A DNA stretch of 64,000 bases from Comamonas koreensis (GTDB taxonomy: Bacteria > Pseudomonadota > Gammaproteobacteria > Burkholderiales > Burkholderiaceae_C). This document shows, one piece after another, positions 1-8,527 of the stretch; position 1 is the stretch's first letter; each line of letters begins with the position of its first letter. The notes below the pieces were generated by a model. The model did not search any database. It was not told the origin of the DNA and saw nothing but the letters and a program-made list of their open reading frames with translations. Where the stretch lies: the NCBI RefSeq assembly GCF_021026195.1, contig NZ_JAJNCT010000010.1:62001-126000 (forward strand), written 5' to 3'. A program made the translations under genes and the position numbers.

Positions 1-627
1 CAGCTCGAAGACGAGAACGGCGGACCACCCATCACCATCTGGAACGCCAAGAGCATGTTCGATGCCACCCGCGTGCTGGGTGCCGCCGTGCGCCATATCC
101 AGGAGCGCGACGGCAAGGCATTGGAGCGCGCGGGTGTGGACTTCAACTGCAGCCTGGTGTTTGGCGGCCAGATCGCCGGCGAGAGCCCGCGCCTGTTCCA
201 GGTCTACTCAGCCGGCAACTTTATCGAGGCCACGGCCGAGACACCCTACTTCCAGATCGGCGAGGCCAAGTACGGCAAGCCCGTGCTGGACCGCGTACTG
301 ACCCCCACCACGCCCCTCAACGAAGCGGCCAAGTGTGCGCTGGTCTCCATGGACAGCACGCTCAAATCCAACCTGTCGGTGGGCCTGCCGCTGGACCTGG
401 TGGTTTATGACACCGACGAACTGGCCTGCGACAACATCGCCTGCATCGACGAGTTCAACCAGTACTTCCGCATGGTGCGCAACACCTGGGGCGACAAGCT
501 GCGCCAGGCCTTTGACAGCATCGAAGACCCGCACTGGGACAGCGGCGACAACGCAGCGTCAATCCAGCCGGACAGCAGCGCCATTCGGCCGGTCAAAAAG
601 ATCACCAACTCCAACGTGATGCTCTAA
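1..627 (+). CDS. Anbu-type proteasome-like protease, C-terminal part (5' end outside window)
   Basis: The reading frame is open from the first base to the TAA at 625-627, so this is the last 208 codons of a longer gene. The sequence has the look of the predicted proteasome-type protease group (COG3484, Anbu), which forms HslV-like self-compartmentalised peptidases: a beta-subunit segment VFGGQIAGESPRLFQVYSAG, a later VSMDSTLKSNLSVGLPLDL, and a charged C-terminal tail. The N-terminal nucleophile Ser/Thr is upstream of the window and cannot be checked. In known genomes Anbu usually sits with transglutaminase-like, alpha-E and ATP-grasp genes, which would lie to the left of this window. The next gene (IclR) is convergent, so this is probably the last gene of its operon. 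Family assignment is fairly secure; the cellular substrate is unknown. Confidence 0.8.
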   Translation, partial: QLEDENGGPPITIWNAKSMFDATRVLGAAVRHIQERDGKALERAGVDFNCSLVFGGQIAGESPRLFQVYSAGNFIEATAETPYFQIGEAKYGKPVLDRVLTPTTPLNEAAKCALVSMDSTLKSNLSVGLPLDLVVYDTDELACDNIACIDEFNQYFRMVRNTWGDKLRQAFDSIEDPHWDSGDNAASIQPDSSAIRPVKKITNSNVML

Positions 628-670
628 AGTGCTGCGGCAGCGCGGGCTCACCAGAGCCCAGCGCTGCCGC

Positions 671-1471
671 TCAGGCGTGCACCAGGTTCGGGTTCTGCGC
701 CAGCTGCTGGGCAATCGCGCGGCAGGTGCGCAGCAGCGGCTGGATGTAGGCGGCCTGCACATCTTCACGCTGGCGGAACAGCAAGGTGCTGACGCTGATG
801 GCAGCCACGGGGCTGCCGTCCGGCCCCAGCACTGCGGCGCCAAAGCAGTAAATGCCCTCTTCATTCTCTTGCGCATCGGTGGACCAGCCGCGCAGGCGCA
901 CCTCGTCCACCTGGCGTTGCAGCGCCTGCGCATCGCCCACGGTCTGCGCCGTCAGCGGCGCATAGCCCAGCTCGGCCATCAGCGCACTGGCATCGGCAGG
1001 CGGCAGTGCGGCCAGGTAGGCCTTGCCGACGGCGGTGGAATAGAGGTTGACGCTGGTGCCAATGCGCGATGACATCTGCACGGCACTGTCGCTCTCCAGC
1101 TTTTCGATATAGACCATGCTGTGGCCCGAGGGCACGGCGAAATGGATGGTCTCCTGCGTGGCATCGCGCAGATCACGCAGCGCCTGCGTTGCGGCCATGC
1201 GCAGTCCCGAGCGGCTCCAACTGCGGCTGGCCAGTTGCACCAGGCGCGGGCCCAAGGTCCAGCAGCGCGTGGTCCCCACTTCTACCAGCATGCGCTCGGC
1301 CTGCAGCGCCGCCACAATGCGGTGCACCGTCGGGCGCGGAAAACCCGTCGCCTTGGCCATCTCGGCAATGCCCAGGGGCTCGCTGCCATCTGCCACCAAT
1401 TGCAGCACGCGCATGAACTTGGAAAACGCTGCCGTGCCGGCAACACTGCTTTCAGAAGACGAAGTAGCCAT
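671..1471 (-). CDS. IclR-family transcriptional regulator
   Basis: The 266-residue protein has the usual IclR length and layout. A winged helix-turn-helix lies at about residues 15-75 (FSKFMRVLQLVADG, then GIAEMAKATGFPRPTVHRIV), followed by an effector-binding domain at about 85-260 (SGHSMVYIEKLES, LYSTAVGKAYLA, STDAQENEEGIYCFGAAV). IclR proteins are dimeric regulators of catabolic genes that usually bind small organic acids. The start is placed at 1471 and is followed upstream by a spacer of about 250 bp facing a divergent LysR gene. The only close neighbours are a protease gene and that LysR gene, so the regulated pathway cannot be named. Function as a DNA-binding regulator is confident; ligand unknown. 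Confidence 0.88.
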   Translation of the reverse strand: MATSSSESSVAGTAAFSKFMRVLQLVADGSEPLGIAEMAKATGFPRPTVHRIVAALQAERMLVEVGTTRCWTLGPRLVQLASRSWSRSGLRMAATQALRDLRDATQETIHFAVPSGHSMVYIEKLESDSAVQMSSRIGTSVNLYSTAVGKAYLAALPPADASALMAELGYAPLTAQTVGDAQALQRQVDEVRLRGWSTDAQENEEGIYCFGAAVLGPDGSPVAAISVSTLLFRQREDVQAAYIQPLLRTCRAIAQQLAQNPNLVHA

Positions 1472-1720
1472 GTTTGCATCCCATACTGCGCCGTAGCATA
1501 CCCCAGCGCAGGGGGGTTAGCGGTCGCCAGCCGCATGCACAGCGCGGTATCCTGCCATGTGAGGGGTACAGAGACCAAAGCATTCTTCTTTTCCATAGGA
1601 ATGCGGCTCGATCCCTTCAACGGCAATGCCTTCCGAATGATCACTACGGAAAATCCATAGCCACTATCGCGGCAGCCCGCTACCATGTCGCATCCCCCAC
1701 GATCCAGTTTCCGCTCTGCC

Positions 1721-2620
1721 ATGCGCTTTGACCTGCAAGACCTGCGCCTATTTGTCCATACCCTGGAGTCCGGCACCATCACCCAGGGGGCCGAGCGCTG
1801 CCATATCACCTTGGCATCGGCCAGCGAGCGCATCCGGGGCATGGAGACGGTGCTGGGCGCGCCCTTGCTCCACCGCAGCAAGCGTGGGGTCACAGCGACC
1901 GAAGCGGGTGCCGTGCTGCTGCCCCATGCGCGCCGCATGCTGCTGCAGATGGAGCAGCTGGCCGGCGACATGCAGGCCTTTGGCCAGGGCCTGGGCACGC
2001 GCATCGAGCTGCTGGCCAATACCTCGGCGATCAGCGAGCATTTGATTGCACCCTTGGGCGCCTTTATGCAGGCCAACCCGCAGCTGCGCCTGGAGCTGCG
2101 CGAATGCACCAGCGATGCGATTGCCCGCGCGCTGATGGCCGGTGAAGCCGATATGGGTGTGCTCTCCAACGCCGTGCCTGCGGGCAGCCTGCACACCCAG
2201 GTCTGGCGCGATGACCCGCTGGTGCTGCTGGGCCCGACGCGGCTCTTGGCCGCCCTGCCCCAGGATGTGCAGCTGAACCACCTCAAGGACATTGCGCTGC
2301 TCGGCCTGCTGCCCCAGCATGCGCTGCACCAGTTGATGGCCGCGCAGGCGCTGCAGGCAGGGGTCGCCCTGCGCTACCGCGCACTGGCCCCGCACCTGGA
2401 AGCCCTGTGCGACTGGGTCGCCATGGGCCTGGGCGCTGCGCTGGTGCCGCGCACTGCAGCCGAATGCGCCACCCTGCGCTGGCCCCAGGCCCGGCTGCGC
2501 CTGCGGCCGCTGAGCGTCGACTGGGCCGCGCGCCAGTTGGTGCTGGCCTGCCGCGACCCGGCCCAGCTGCCGCCCCAGGCGCTGCAGCTATGGACGTTTT
2601 TGCAAGAAGCAGCGCATTAA
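1721..2620 (+). CDS. LysR-family transcriptional regulator
   Basis: The 299-residue protein starts with the canonical LysR N-terminus MRFDLQDLRLFVHTLESG. The helix-turn-helix spans about residues 1-65 (TQGAERCHITLASASERIRG, LLHRSKRGVTATEAG) and the periplasmic-binding-fold effector domain runs to the end. An upstream in-frame ATG at 1685 would add 12 residues, but the 1721 start matches family N-termini, so I prefer it. It is divergent from the IclR gene; the downstream nuclease gene is on the same strand about 95 bp away. LysR proteins normally control a divergent or adjacent operon, and here the only divergent gene is the IclR regulator, so this may be a regulatory pair. Ligand and target are not visible. 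Confidence 0.88.
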   Translation: MRFDLQDLRLFVHTLESGTITQGAERCHITLASASERIRGMETVLGAPLLHRSKRGVTATEAGAVLLPHARRMLLQMEQLAGDMQAFGQGLGTRIELLANTSAISEHLIAPLGAFMQANPQLRLELRECTSDAIARALMAGEADMGVLSNAVPAGSLHTQVWRDDPLVLLGPTRLLAALPQDVQLNHLKDIALLGLLPQHALHQLMAAQALQAGVALRYRALAPHLEALCDWVAMGLGAALVPRTAAECATLRWPQARLRLRPLSVDWAARQLVLACRDPAQLPPQALQLWTFLQEAAH

Positions 2621-2714
2621 CTGCCAGCAAGCAACGCAGCCAAGCCCCGCATAGCCGACGGCCTGCCCGGCCTTTGCGCCCGGCGGGCCGATCTTGTGCA
2701 ACACTTGCGCGCTT

Positions 2715-3425
2715 ATGTTTTCTCGCCTCTCTGTTTACCTGGCGCCAGTGCTGCTGTGCGCCGCCGCCCCTGCCCTGGCTGCAGGCTTTGATGACTGCCC
2801 CCAGTTCTTCTCGGGCAAGCCGCCCAGCACCAACGCCTACGGCCAGTTGCGCCCGCTGTGTTTTGAAGAGTTTGCGGTGCTGCACTCGGGCCAGACCAAG
2901 ACGCCGATCTTTGTGGCCCAGCGCCTGAACGCCCGCATGCTGGAGCAGGCCAAGGACTTGAAGCGCAGCGACAAGTTCTACCCTGAAGCGCGCCTGCCCG
3001 AGCGCGAACGCGCCCAGCTGTCGGACTACAAGCGCTCCGGCCTCAGCCGTGGCCATATGGCGGCCGCTGGTGACATGAGCACCAAGTTCGGCAAGGCCCA
3101 AAGCTATTCGCTGGCCAATATGGTGCCGCAGAACCCGACCCAGAACGGCAAGCCCTGGTCGCAGATCGAGCAGGACACGCGCCGCTATATCCGCCGCGCC
3201 AAGGGCGATGTCTTTGTCATCACCGGCCCGGTGTTTGGCAAGCAGCAGCGCACCATTGGCGAAGGCCAGGTCTGGGTGCCTGATGCCGTGTTCAAGATGG
3301 TCTACGACCCGGCCACCGGCCAGCGCTGGGTGCATCTGCAGGACAACCAGCCATCGGCCAAGGCCGGCAAGCCCCTGAGCTACGAGGAGTTTGTGCAGCG
3401 CACGGGCATTCGTCTGCTGGACTGA
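2715..3425 (+). CDS. DNA/RNA non-specific endonuclease (NUC1 family), secreted
   Basis: The 236-residue protein begins with a clear signal peptide (about residues 1-23, ending ALAAG), so the enzyme acts in the periplasm or outside the cell. The central motif SRGHMAAAGD at about residues 111-120 is the DRGH-type active site of beta-beta-alpha-metal (Serratia nuclease / EndoG) enzymes, with the His as general base, although the usual Asp before RGH is Ser here. The following SLANMVPQNPTQN carries the metal-binding Asn. A TTG at 2694 is in frame upstream, but the ATG at 2715 gives a normal signal peptide. Such nucleases degrade external DNA/RNA for nutrition or clear DNA during lysis. A strong hairpin terminator follows directly. 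The gene appears to be monocistronic. Confidence 0.85.
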   Translation: MFSRLSVYLAPVLLCAAAPALAAGFDDCPQFFSGKPPSTNAYGQLRPLCFEEFAVLHSGQTKTPIFVAQRLNARMLEQAKDLKRSDKFYPEARLPERERAQLSDYKRSGLSRGHMAAAGDMSTKFGKAQSYSLANMVPQNPTQNGKPWSQIEQDTRRYIRRAKGDVFVITGPVFGKQQRTIGEGQVWVPDAVFKMVYDPATGQRWVHLQDNQPSAKAGKPLSYEEFVQRTGIRLLD

Positions 3426-3449
3426 GCACCGCCCTCCCACCCACAAAAA

Positions 3450-3479
3450 GGCCCATGCTGCAGTGCGCAGGCATGGGCC
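3450..3479. terminator. Bidirectional terminator between nuclease and CoA-transferase genes
   Basis: A perfect 9-bp inverted repeat GGCCCATGC / GCATGGGCC (3450-3458 and 3471-3479) is flanked by A-runs on the left and T-runs on the right. It can therefore terminate both the rightward nuclease transcript and the leftward acyl-CoA operon. Confidence 0.8.
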
Positions 3480-3502
3480 ATTTTTGGGGTTGACGGTGCA
3501 GA

Positions 3503-4645
3503 TCAGTGGTCGTTGGCGGCATCCAGGAACGCGGTGCCTTCGGTCAGCGGCGCAAAGCGGTAAGACGCAGGGGTGCGGCTCAGCTTGACCGGGGCGCCCA
3601 GGCCGGTGTAGTCGCCCATCTTCACAACCATCTCGCGGTGCGCGGTGTGCGGGGCTTGCAAGGCCTGCTCCACATTCAGCACCGGCGCGGCGGGCACGCC
3701 GATGGCCATCAGGTCTTCGGCCAGCTGCACGCCATCATGCGCGGCAAAGGCTTGTTCGAGCAGCGGCTTGAGCACATCGCGGTTGACCGAGCGCTGGCCG
3801 GCGGTGGCAAAGCGGCTGTCGTCAGCCAGGGCTTCCTGCCCCAGGTGCTGGCACATCAGGCGGAACTGGCGGTCATTGCCCACGGCCAGAAAGATCGGCG
3901 CCTTGCCGGTGTTCACGACATCGTAGGGGTAGATGTTGGGGTGGGCATTGCCGGAGCGGCCGGGGATCTTGCCGTTCATGAACCAGTTGGCGGCATGCGG
4001 GTGCAAGAGCGAGATACCCGCGTCATACAGCGAGGCATCGACCAGTTGGCCCAGGCCGCTGCGGCCGCGCTCATGCAGCGCCAGCAGCACGCCGATGACG
4101 GCATTGAGGCCGGTGACCATGTCGACCACGGGCAGGCCCACACGCAGCGGATCGCGATCGGCTTCGCCGTTGATGCTCATCAGCCCGGCCATGGCCTGGA
4201 TGGCGGCGTCATAACCGGGCAGGCTGCCCAGCGGGCCATCGGCACCAAAGCCGGTGACACGGCACCAGACCAGGTGCGGAAACTGCTGCTGCATCTGCTC
4301 GTAGCCAATGCCCCATTTCTCCATCGTGCCGGTCTTGAAGTTCTCGACCACCACATCGGCCTGCGCCATCAAAGCGCGCACCTGGGCCTGGCCTTCGGCG
4401 CTGGCCAGGTCCATGAACTGCACACGCTTGTTGCGGTTGAGCCCCAGGTAGTACGAGGCCACGCCATCGCGGAACGGCGGGCCCCAGCTGCGCGTGTCGT
4501 CGCCTTGCGGCGGCTCGACCTTGAGCACATCGGCGCCATGGTCGCCCAGGATCTGGCCGCACAGCGGCCCGCCCAGAATGCGCGAGAGATCGAGCACCTT
4601 GATGCCCTGCAAAGCGCCAACATTGGTCGCCTGTGTTGTTGTCAT
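3503..4645 (-). CDS. Class III CoA-transferase (CaiB/BaiF family)
   Basis: The 380-residue protein matches the CaiB/BaiF (formyl-CoA transferase-like) family, which moves CoA between carboxylic acids through an enzyme-bound aspartyl intermediate. Visible signatures are KVLDLSRILGGPLCGQILGD at about residues 15-34, the CoA-binding region around ADVVVENFKTGTMEKWGIG, and the presumed catalytic Asp in GQLVDASLYDAG. It is the last gene of a leftward set: the AidB-like dehydrogenase (start 7428), the Bug protein, then this gene 18 bp after the Bug stop. The context suggests activation of an imported carboxylic acid as its CoA ester before dehydrogenation. The substrate acid is not identifiable. Confidence 0.9.
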   Translation of the reverse strand: MTTTQATNVGALQGIKVLDLSRILGGPLCGQILGDHGADVLKVEPPQGDDTRSWGPPFRDGVASYYLGLNRNKRVQFMDLASAEGQAQVRALMAQADVVVENFKTGTMEKWGIGYEQMQQQFPHLVWCRVTGFGADGPLGSLPGYDAAIQAMAGLMSINGEADRDPLRVGLPVVDMVTGLNAVIGVLLALHERGRSGLGQLVDASLYDAGISLLHPHAANWFMNGKIPGRSGNAHPNIYPYDVVNTGKAPIFLAVGNDRQFRLMCQHLGQEALADDSRFATAGQRSVNRDVLKPLLEQAFAAHDGVQLAEDLMAIGVPAAPVLNVEQALQAPHTAHREMVVKMGDYTGLGAPVKLSRTPASYRFAPLTEGTAFLDAANDH

Positions 4646-4663
4646 GGTCCGTTTTCCGATTGG

Positions 4664-5650
4664 TCAGTCCAGCGTCACACCCGACTGCTGAACCACTGCC
4701 TGCCATTTGTCCACTTCAGTGGCGATGAAGCGCCCCAGGTAGGCAGGCGAGCGATCGGGCGATGCCTCCAGGCCCTGCGCGGCAAAGGCCTTTTTCACAC
4801 TGTCCGAATCCAGCGCCTTGGAGAAGGCCTGGTTGAGCACCTGCACGCGCTCGGGCGGCGTGCCCTTGGGGGCCACAACACCGAAGAAGACACTCACGTC
4901 ATACCCGGCCATGCCCTGCTCGGCCACGGTGGGGATGTCGGGCAAGGCGCTGGAGCGGCGCGCGGTGGCCACCCCCAGCGGCTTGACCTTGCCAGCCTTG
5001 ATATAGGGCATGGCCGTGAGGATATCCGTAAAGCTCATGTCGACCTGTCCCGCCAGCAAATCATTGAGCGCCGGGCCCGTGCCCTTGTAGGGGATGTGCT
5101 GCAGCTTGGTGCCGGCCAGGTTGTTGAACATGACCCCGGCCAGGTGCGATGAAGCGCCATTGCCCGATGACGCGAAATTGAGCTTGCCGGGATGGGCCTT
5201 GTCCAGCGCGATCAAGCCTTGCACGTTGTCGGCCGGCAGGCTGGCCTTCACCACCAGGATATTGGGCAGGTAGCCCACATAGATGACGGGCGCGTAGCTG
5301 GTGCGCGGGTCGTAGCTGATGGACTTATACAGGCTCTTGTTGATCGCCAGCGGGCCCGAGGTGCCGAACATGATGGTGTAGCCATCGGGCTTGGCGCGCG
5401 CCACATACTCGGCGCCGATATTGCCGCCAGCGCCTGCGCGGTTCTCCACCACCACGCTCTGGCCCAGCTCGCGCGTCAGCTCTGTCGCCAGAATGCGGGC
5501 CATCGCATCGGTGGGGCCACCGGGTGGGAAGGGCACGGTGAACATGATCGGGCGGTCGGGAAATTTCTCAGCGGCCTGCGCCGATGCCATACCTAACCCG
5601 GACAGGCAAGCGAGGGCGATTGCCGCCGCGTTCAAGGAAAATTTTTGCAT
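4664..5650 (-). CDS. Bug-family (TctC) periplasmic solute-binding protein
   Basis: The 328-residue protein has a signal peptide at about residues 1-27 ending in SAQAA, then the standard Bug opening KFPDRPIMFTVPFPPGGPTD. Other family marks are VVENRAGAGGNIGAEYVARA and LQHIPYKGTGPALNDLLAGQ. Bug proteins bind carboxylates in the periplasm for tripartite tricarboxylate transporters; many, as here, have no TctA/TctB membrane genes beside them. The start at 5650 is set by a GGAGACAAA ribosome-binding site right before the ATG; the frame stays open far upstream without support. Placement between an acyl-CoA dehydrogenase and a CoA-transferase suggests it captures the acid that those enzymes process. 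Confidence 0.92.
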   Translation of the reverse strand: MQKFSLNAAAIALACLSGLGMASAQAAEKFPDRPIMFTVPFPPGGPTDAMARILATELTRELGQSVVVENRAGAGGNIGAEYVARAKPDGYTIMFGTSGPLAINKSLYKSISYDPRTSYAPVIYVGYLPNILVVKASLPADNVQGLIALDKAHPGKLNFASSGNGASSHLAGVMFNNLAGTKLQHIPYKGTGPALNDLLAGQVDMSFTDILTAMPYIKAGKVKPLGVATARRSSALPDIPTVAEQGMAGYDVSVFFGVVAPKGTPPERVQVLNQAFSKALDSDSVKKAFAAQGLEASPDRSPAYLGRFIATEVDKWQAVVQQSGVTLD

Positions 5651-5721
5651 TTTGTCTCCATGTATTGAGGGATGCAGGTCTGCTGCCTGCTTGTTAAGGG
5701 GTGTCTCTGCCGGTCTGCGAA

Positions 5722-7428
5722 TCAGGCCAGCCAATCCTGCGGAATGGCCTCGCTGGCCAGCGGATCGCGCGGCAGCACCCGGTGCAGCAGCACCAGTTGC
5801 GACAGGCGCAGGCGCTCGGCCGATGCGATCTGGCCGGCTTCCCAGGCCATCGCAATGGCAGTGGTGCAGTTGTACAGACCGGTGGCGGCCTGGCGGGCCA
5901 GCACCGCGCCGCCGTCTTGCGCGGCATGCTCGGCCAGCGCACTGGCGCGGGCCAATGCGGCATCCAAGGCCTGGCGGTAGCCTGCGCTGATACGGCAGTC
6001 TGCCAGCAGGCCTTGCAGATAGGCCTGCAGCACCGGCAGCGAGCCTTCGCGCTGGATGGCGCGCACGACATCGAGCGCGACGATATTGCTGGTGCCTTCC
6101 CAGATGGAGCCCAGGTGGGCATCGCGCACCAGGCGCGGGTCGGTCCATTCCTCGATATAGCCGCAGCCGCCGCGCACTTCCATCGCGTCGCCCGTCACCT
6201 TGCGCGCATCGCGGCAGGCGCGGAACTTGATCATCGGCGTGAGGATGCGCAGCAGCGCATAGGCCTCCTTGTCACCCGCGTCCGAGCGCATCAGGGTCTG
6301 CGCGGTCTGGAACACCATCGAGCGCGCCTGCTCGGCGGGCACGCGCAGCTTGTCCAGCTGGCGCTGCATCAGCGGCATATCCTGCAGGCGCTTGCCAAAG
6401 GCCACGCGCTCGCTGGCCACAAACTCGGCCTCGGCGACAGCGCGGCGCATCATGCCGGCCGAGCGCACGCCGTTGGACAGGCGCGAGTTGTTGACCATAT
6501 CGGCCATCTGCACAAAGCCCCGGCCCTGCTCGCCGATGAGGTAGGCAATAGCGCCTTCCATGCGGATCTCGCCGCTGGCCATCGACTTGGTGCCCAGCTT
6601 GTCCTTGAGGCGAATGATGCGGTAGTGGTTCTGGCTGCCGTCGTCCAGCTTGCGGGGCAGCAGGAACAGCGAGATGCCCTTCATGCCAGCGGGCGCGCCT
6701 TCCACACGGGCCAGCACCATCGCAAACTCGGCATCAGGGTTGGAGCAGAACCACTTGTCGCCCGTCACCCGCCAGCTGCCATCGGCCTGCGGCTGGGCCA
6801 GTGTCTGGGTATTGGAGATGTCGGAGCCGGCGGCCTGCTCGGTCATGAACATGGCACCCTGGGCCTGGCTGTCCCAGTCCAGCGACAGCAGCTGCGGCAG
6901 GTACTTGGCGACCAGCTCCGGCGCACCGAATTTCTTCAACGTGCGGGTCAGCGAGTCGGTCATCGACAAGGGGCAGCACAGACCAAACTCGGACTGCACG
7001 AACAGGTAGGTCAGCGCATATTTGACGATGGGCGGCATCTTGCCCTGCCAGCCCAGCATGTCGTCACGGTGCGAGATCGCCTGCAGCCCGAATTCGCCAT
7101 AGGCGATGCGCTCCAGCTCTTCATAGGCCGGGTGCTTGATGATGCGCTGGCGGTCTTCACCGGCGCGGCTGCGGTGCTCCAGCGTGGGCGGGTTCTTGTC
7201 GGCGATGCTGGCCAGTTCGTCGATGCGGCCGCCGGCCAGCTCGCCCATGCGTTGCAGATAGGGCTGCAGATGGGCCAGCAGATCGGCGGGCAGGTAAAGC
7301 TGCAAGAGCTGCTGCAAAGCCGGGTCGGTGCTGTAGAAATTGCTGCCGTGGCGATCGGGCACGGGGTGGTCATGGGCTTGTGCCACCTGCGCCATGGCGC
7401 TGCGCTGGGATGGGTCCGGTGCGGACAT
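5722..7428 (-). CDS. AidB-like acyl-CoA dehydrogenase
   Basis: The 568-residue protein belongs to the large AidB-type branch of acyl-CoA dehydrogenases, FAD enzymes that form an alpha,beta double bond in acyl-CoA esters and pass electrons to ETF. The N-terminus (about 1-170) is the AidB-style extension with LERIAYGEFGLQAISHR. The flavin-binding stretch MFMTEQAAGSDISNTQTL and GDKWFCSNPDAEFAMVLARV lie in the middle, and the C-terminal helical domain carries RGGCGYIEEWTDPRLVRDAH and GSIWEGTSNIVALDV. The start has a good AGGAGA site. It is the first gene of the leftward operon and is divergent from a LysR gene that probably regulates it. E. coli AidB is linked to alkylation response, but the surrounding CoA-transferase and Bug genes argue for a catabolic role here. 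Confidence 0.88.
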   Translation of the reverse strand: MSAPDPSQRSAMAQVAQAHDHPVPDRHGSNFYSTDPALQQLLQLYLPADLLAHLQPYLQRMGELAGGRIDELASIADKNPPTLEHRSRAGEDRQRIIKHPAYEELERIAYGEFGLQAISHRDDMLGWQGKMPPIVKYALTYLFVQSEFGLCCPLSMTDSLTRTLKKFGAPELVAKYLPQLLSLDWDSQAQGAMFMTEQAAGSDISNTQTLAQPQADGSWRVTGDKWFCSNPDAEFAMVLARVEGAPAGMKGISLFLLPRKLDDGSQNHYRIIRLKDKLGTKSMASGEIRMEGAIAYLIGEQGRGFVQMADMVNNSRLSNGVRSAGMMRRAVAEAEFVASERVAFGKRLQDMPLMQRQLDKLRVPAEQARSMVFQTAQTLMRSDAGDKEAYALLRILTPMIKFRACRDARKVTGDAMEVRGGCGYIEEWTDPRLVRDAHLGSIWEGTSNIVALDVVRAIQREGSLPVLQAYLQGLLADCRISAGYRQALDAALARASALAEHAAQDGGAVLARQAATGLYNCTTAIAMAWEAGQIASAERLRLSQLVLLHRVLPRDPLASEAIPQDWLA

Positions 7429-7573
7429 GCGGGTCTCCTGATGGCGGGGCTGGCAGCGAGGTGCTCGGGGAGGGACTGCGCTGCCGGCCCGCGTGGTTAC
7501 GCGTGTTTTCTGCGTGGGTTCGCGCTCTGGTCGCGAGGTTTTGCGCCATTTCAGCAGCCGCTGCTATTCGCGT

Positions 7574-7617
7574 CAAATATTATTAAAATCTTTATCGATA
7601 CGTATTAAATATAGTTA
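7574..7617. promoter_or_regulatory. AT-rich divergent control region of LysR gene and acyl-CoA operon
   Basis: Within a GC-rich surrounding, about 44 bp are almost entirely A/T and lie just upstream of the LysR start. They contain the palindromes ATCGAT and ATACGTAT (7598-7605), and TA-rich boxes suitable for a -10 element. LysR proteins bind T-N11-A dyads in the space between their own gene and the divergent target, so this is the likely operator and promoter area. Exact boxes are not resolved. Confidence 0.5.
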
Positions 7618-7627
7618 GGAGCACCCC

Positions 7628-8527
7628 ATGGAGCTGCGGCTGCTGAACTACTTCGCAACCCTGGCCGAAGAGCTGCACTTCAGCCGTGCGGCCCAGCGCC
7701 TGTCCATCTCGCAGCCGCCGCTGTCGGTCGCCATCCGCCAGCTGGAGGAAGAAATCGGTGCCGCGCTGTTTGAGCGCAGCAGCAAGGGCGTGCGCCTGAC
7801 CGCCGCCGGCGCCCACCTGCTGCCACGCGCGCGCCAGCTGCTGGCGCTGGCCGGGCAGGCGGTGCAGGAGACGCGGGATGTGGGCCAGGGCGTCAGCGGT
7901 CATCTGCGCCTGGGCTTTGTCGGCTCAGCGCTGTACCGGGGCGTGCCCCAGGCGCTGGACCATTTTCAGAGCGCGCATCCGCAGGTGCGCATCGACATGC
8001 GCGAGCTCAACAGCGCCGAGCAGCTGCTGGGCCTGCAGCAGGCCGAGCTGGACATGGGCCTGGTGCATTCGGTGATGCTGCCCGAAGGCCTGCGCAGCCA
8101 GCTGCTGATGCAGGAGCCCTTTGTGGCCTGCCTGCCGCGCCAGCATGCGCTGGCCAGCCATGCGGTGCTGGATTTGGCGCAGCTCAAGCACGAGCGCCTG
8201 GTGCTGTTCTCCAGCGCCGTCTCTCCGCTCTACCACCAGCGCATCTACCAGATGTGCATGGCCCATGGCTTTGCGCCCGAGGTGCGGCACGAGGTGCGGC
8301 ACTGGTTGTCGGTGCTGTCGCTGGTGTCACTGGGCCAGGGCTCGGCCATTGTGCCGGCCGCACTGCAGCGCGTGGGCATGCCCGGTGTGGTGTTCATACC
8401 GCTGCTGGGCGAGCAGCCGCAGTCCGAGCTGCTCGCCGTCTGGCGCAGCCAGCCGGACAACCCGCTGGTGCACAAGCTGCTGCTCAGCTTGCAATCGGCC
8501 GTGCAGGCGGTGGCGCAAGGCGCTTGA
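7628..8527 (+). CDS. LysR-family transcriptional regulator of the adjacent acyl-CoA operon
   Basis: The 299-residue protein has a typical LysR DNA-binding domain at about residues 1-60 (MELRLLNYFATLAEELHFSR, LSISQPPLSVAIRQLEEEIG, LFERSSKGVRLTAAG) and an effector domain resembling the CatR/BenM type (about 90-290). An AGGAG site lies 8 nt before the ATG. It is divergent, across 199 bp, from the AidB-like dehydrogenase/Bug/CoA-transferase operon, the classic LysR arrangement, so it most likely activates that operon in response to the imported acid or its CoA ester. The stop codon abuts the stop of the convergent nucleotidyltransferase gene with no spacing. Confidence 0.9.
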   Translation: MELRLLNYFATLAEELHFSRAAQRLSISQPPLSVAIRQLEEEIGAALFERSSKGVRLTAAGAHLLPRARQLLALAGQAVQETRDVGQGVSGHLRLGFVGSALYRGVPQALDHFQSAHPQVRIDMRELNSAEQLLGLQQAELDMGLVHSVMLPEGLRSQLLMQEPFVACLPRQHALASHAVLDLAQLKHERLVLFSSAVSPLYHQRIYQMCMAHGFAPEVRHEVRHWLSVLSLVSLGQGSAIVPAALQRVGMPGVVFIPLLGEQPQSELLAVWRSQPDNPLVHKLLLSLQSAVQAVAQGA

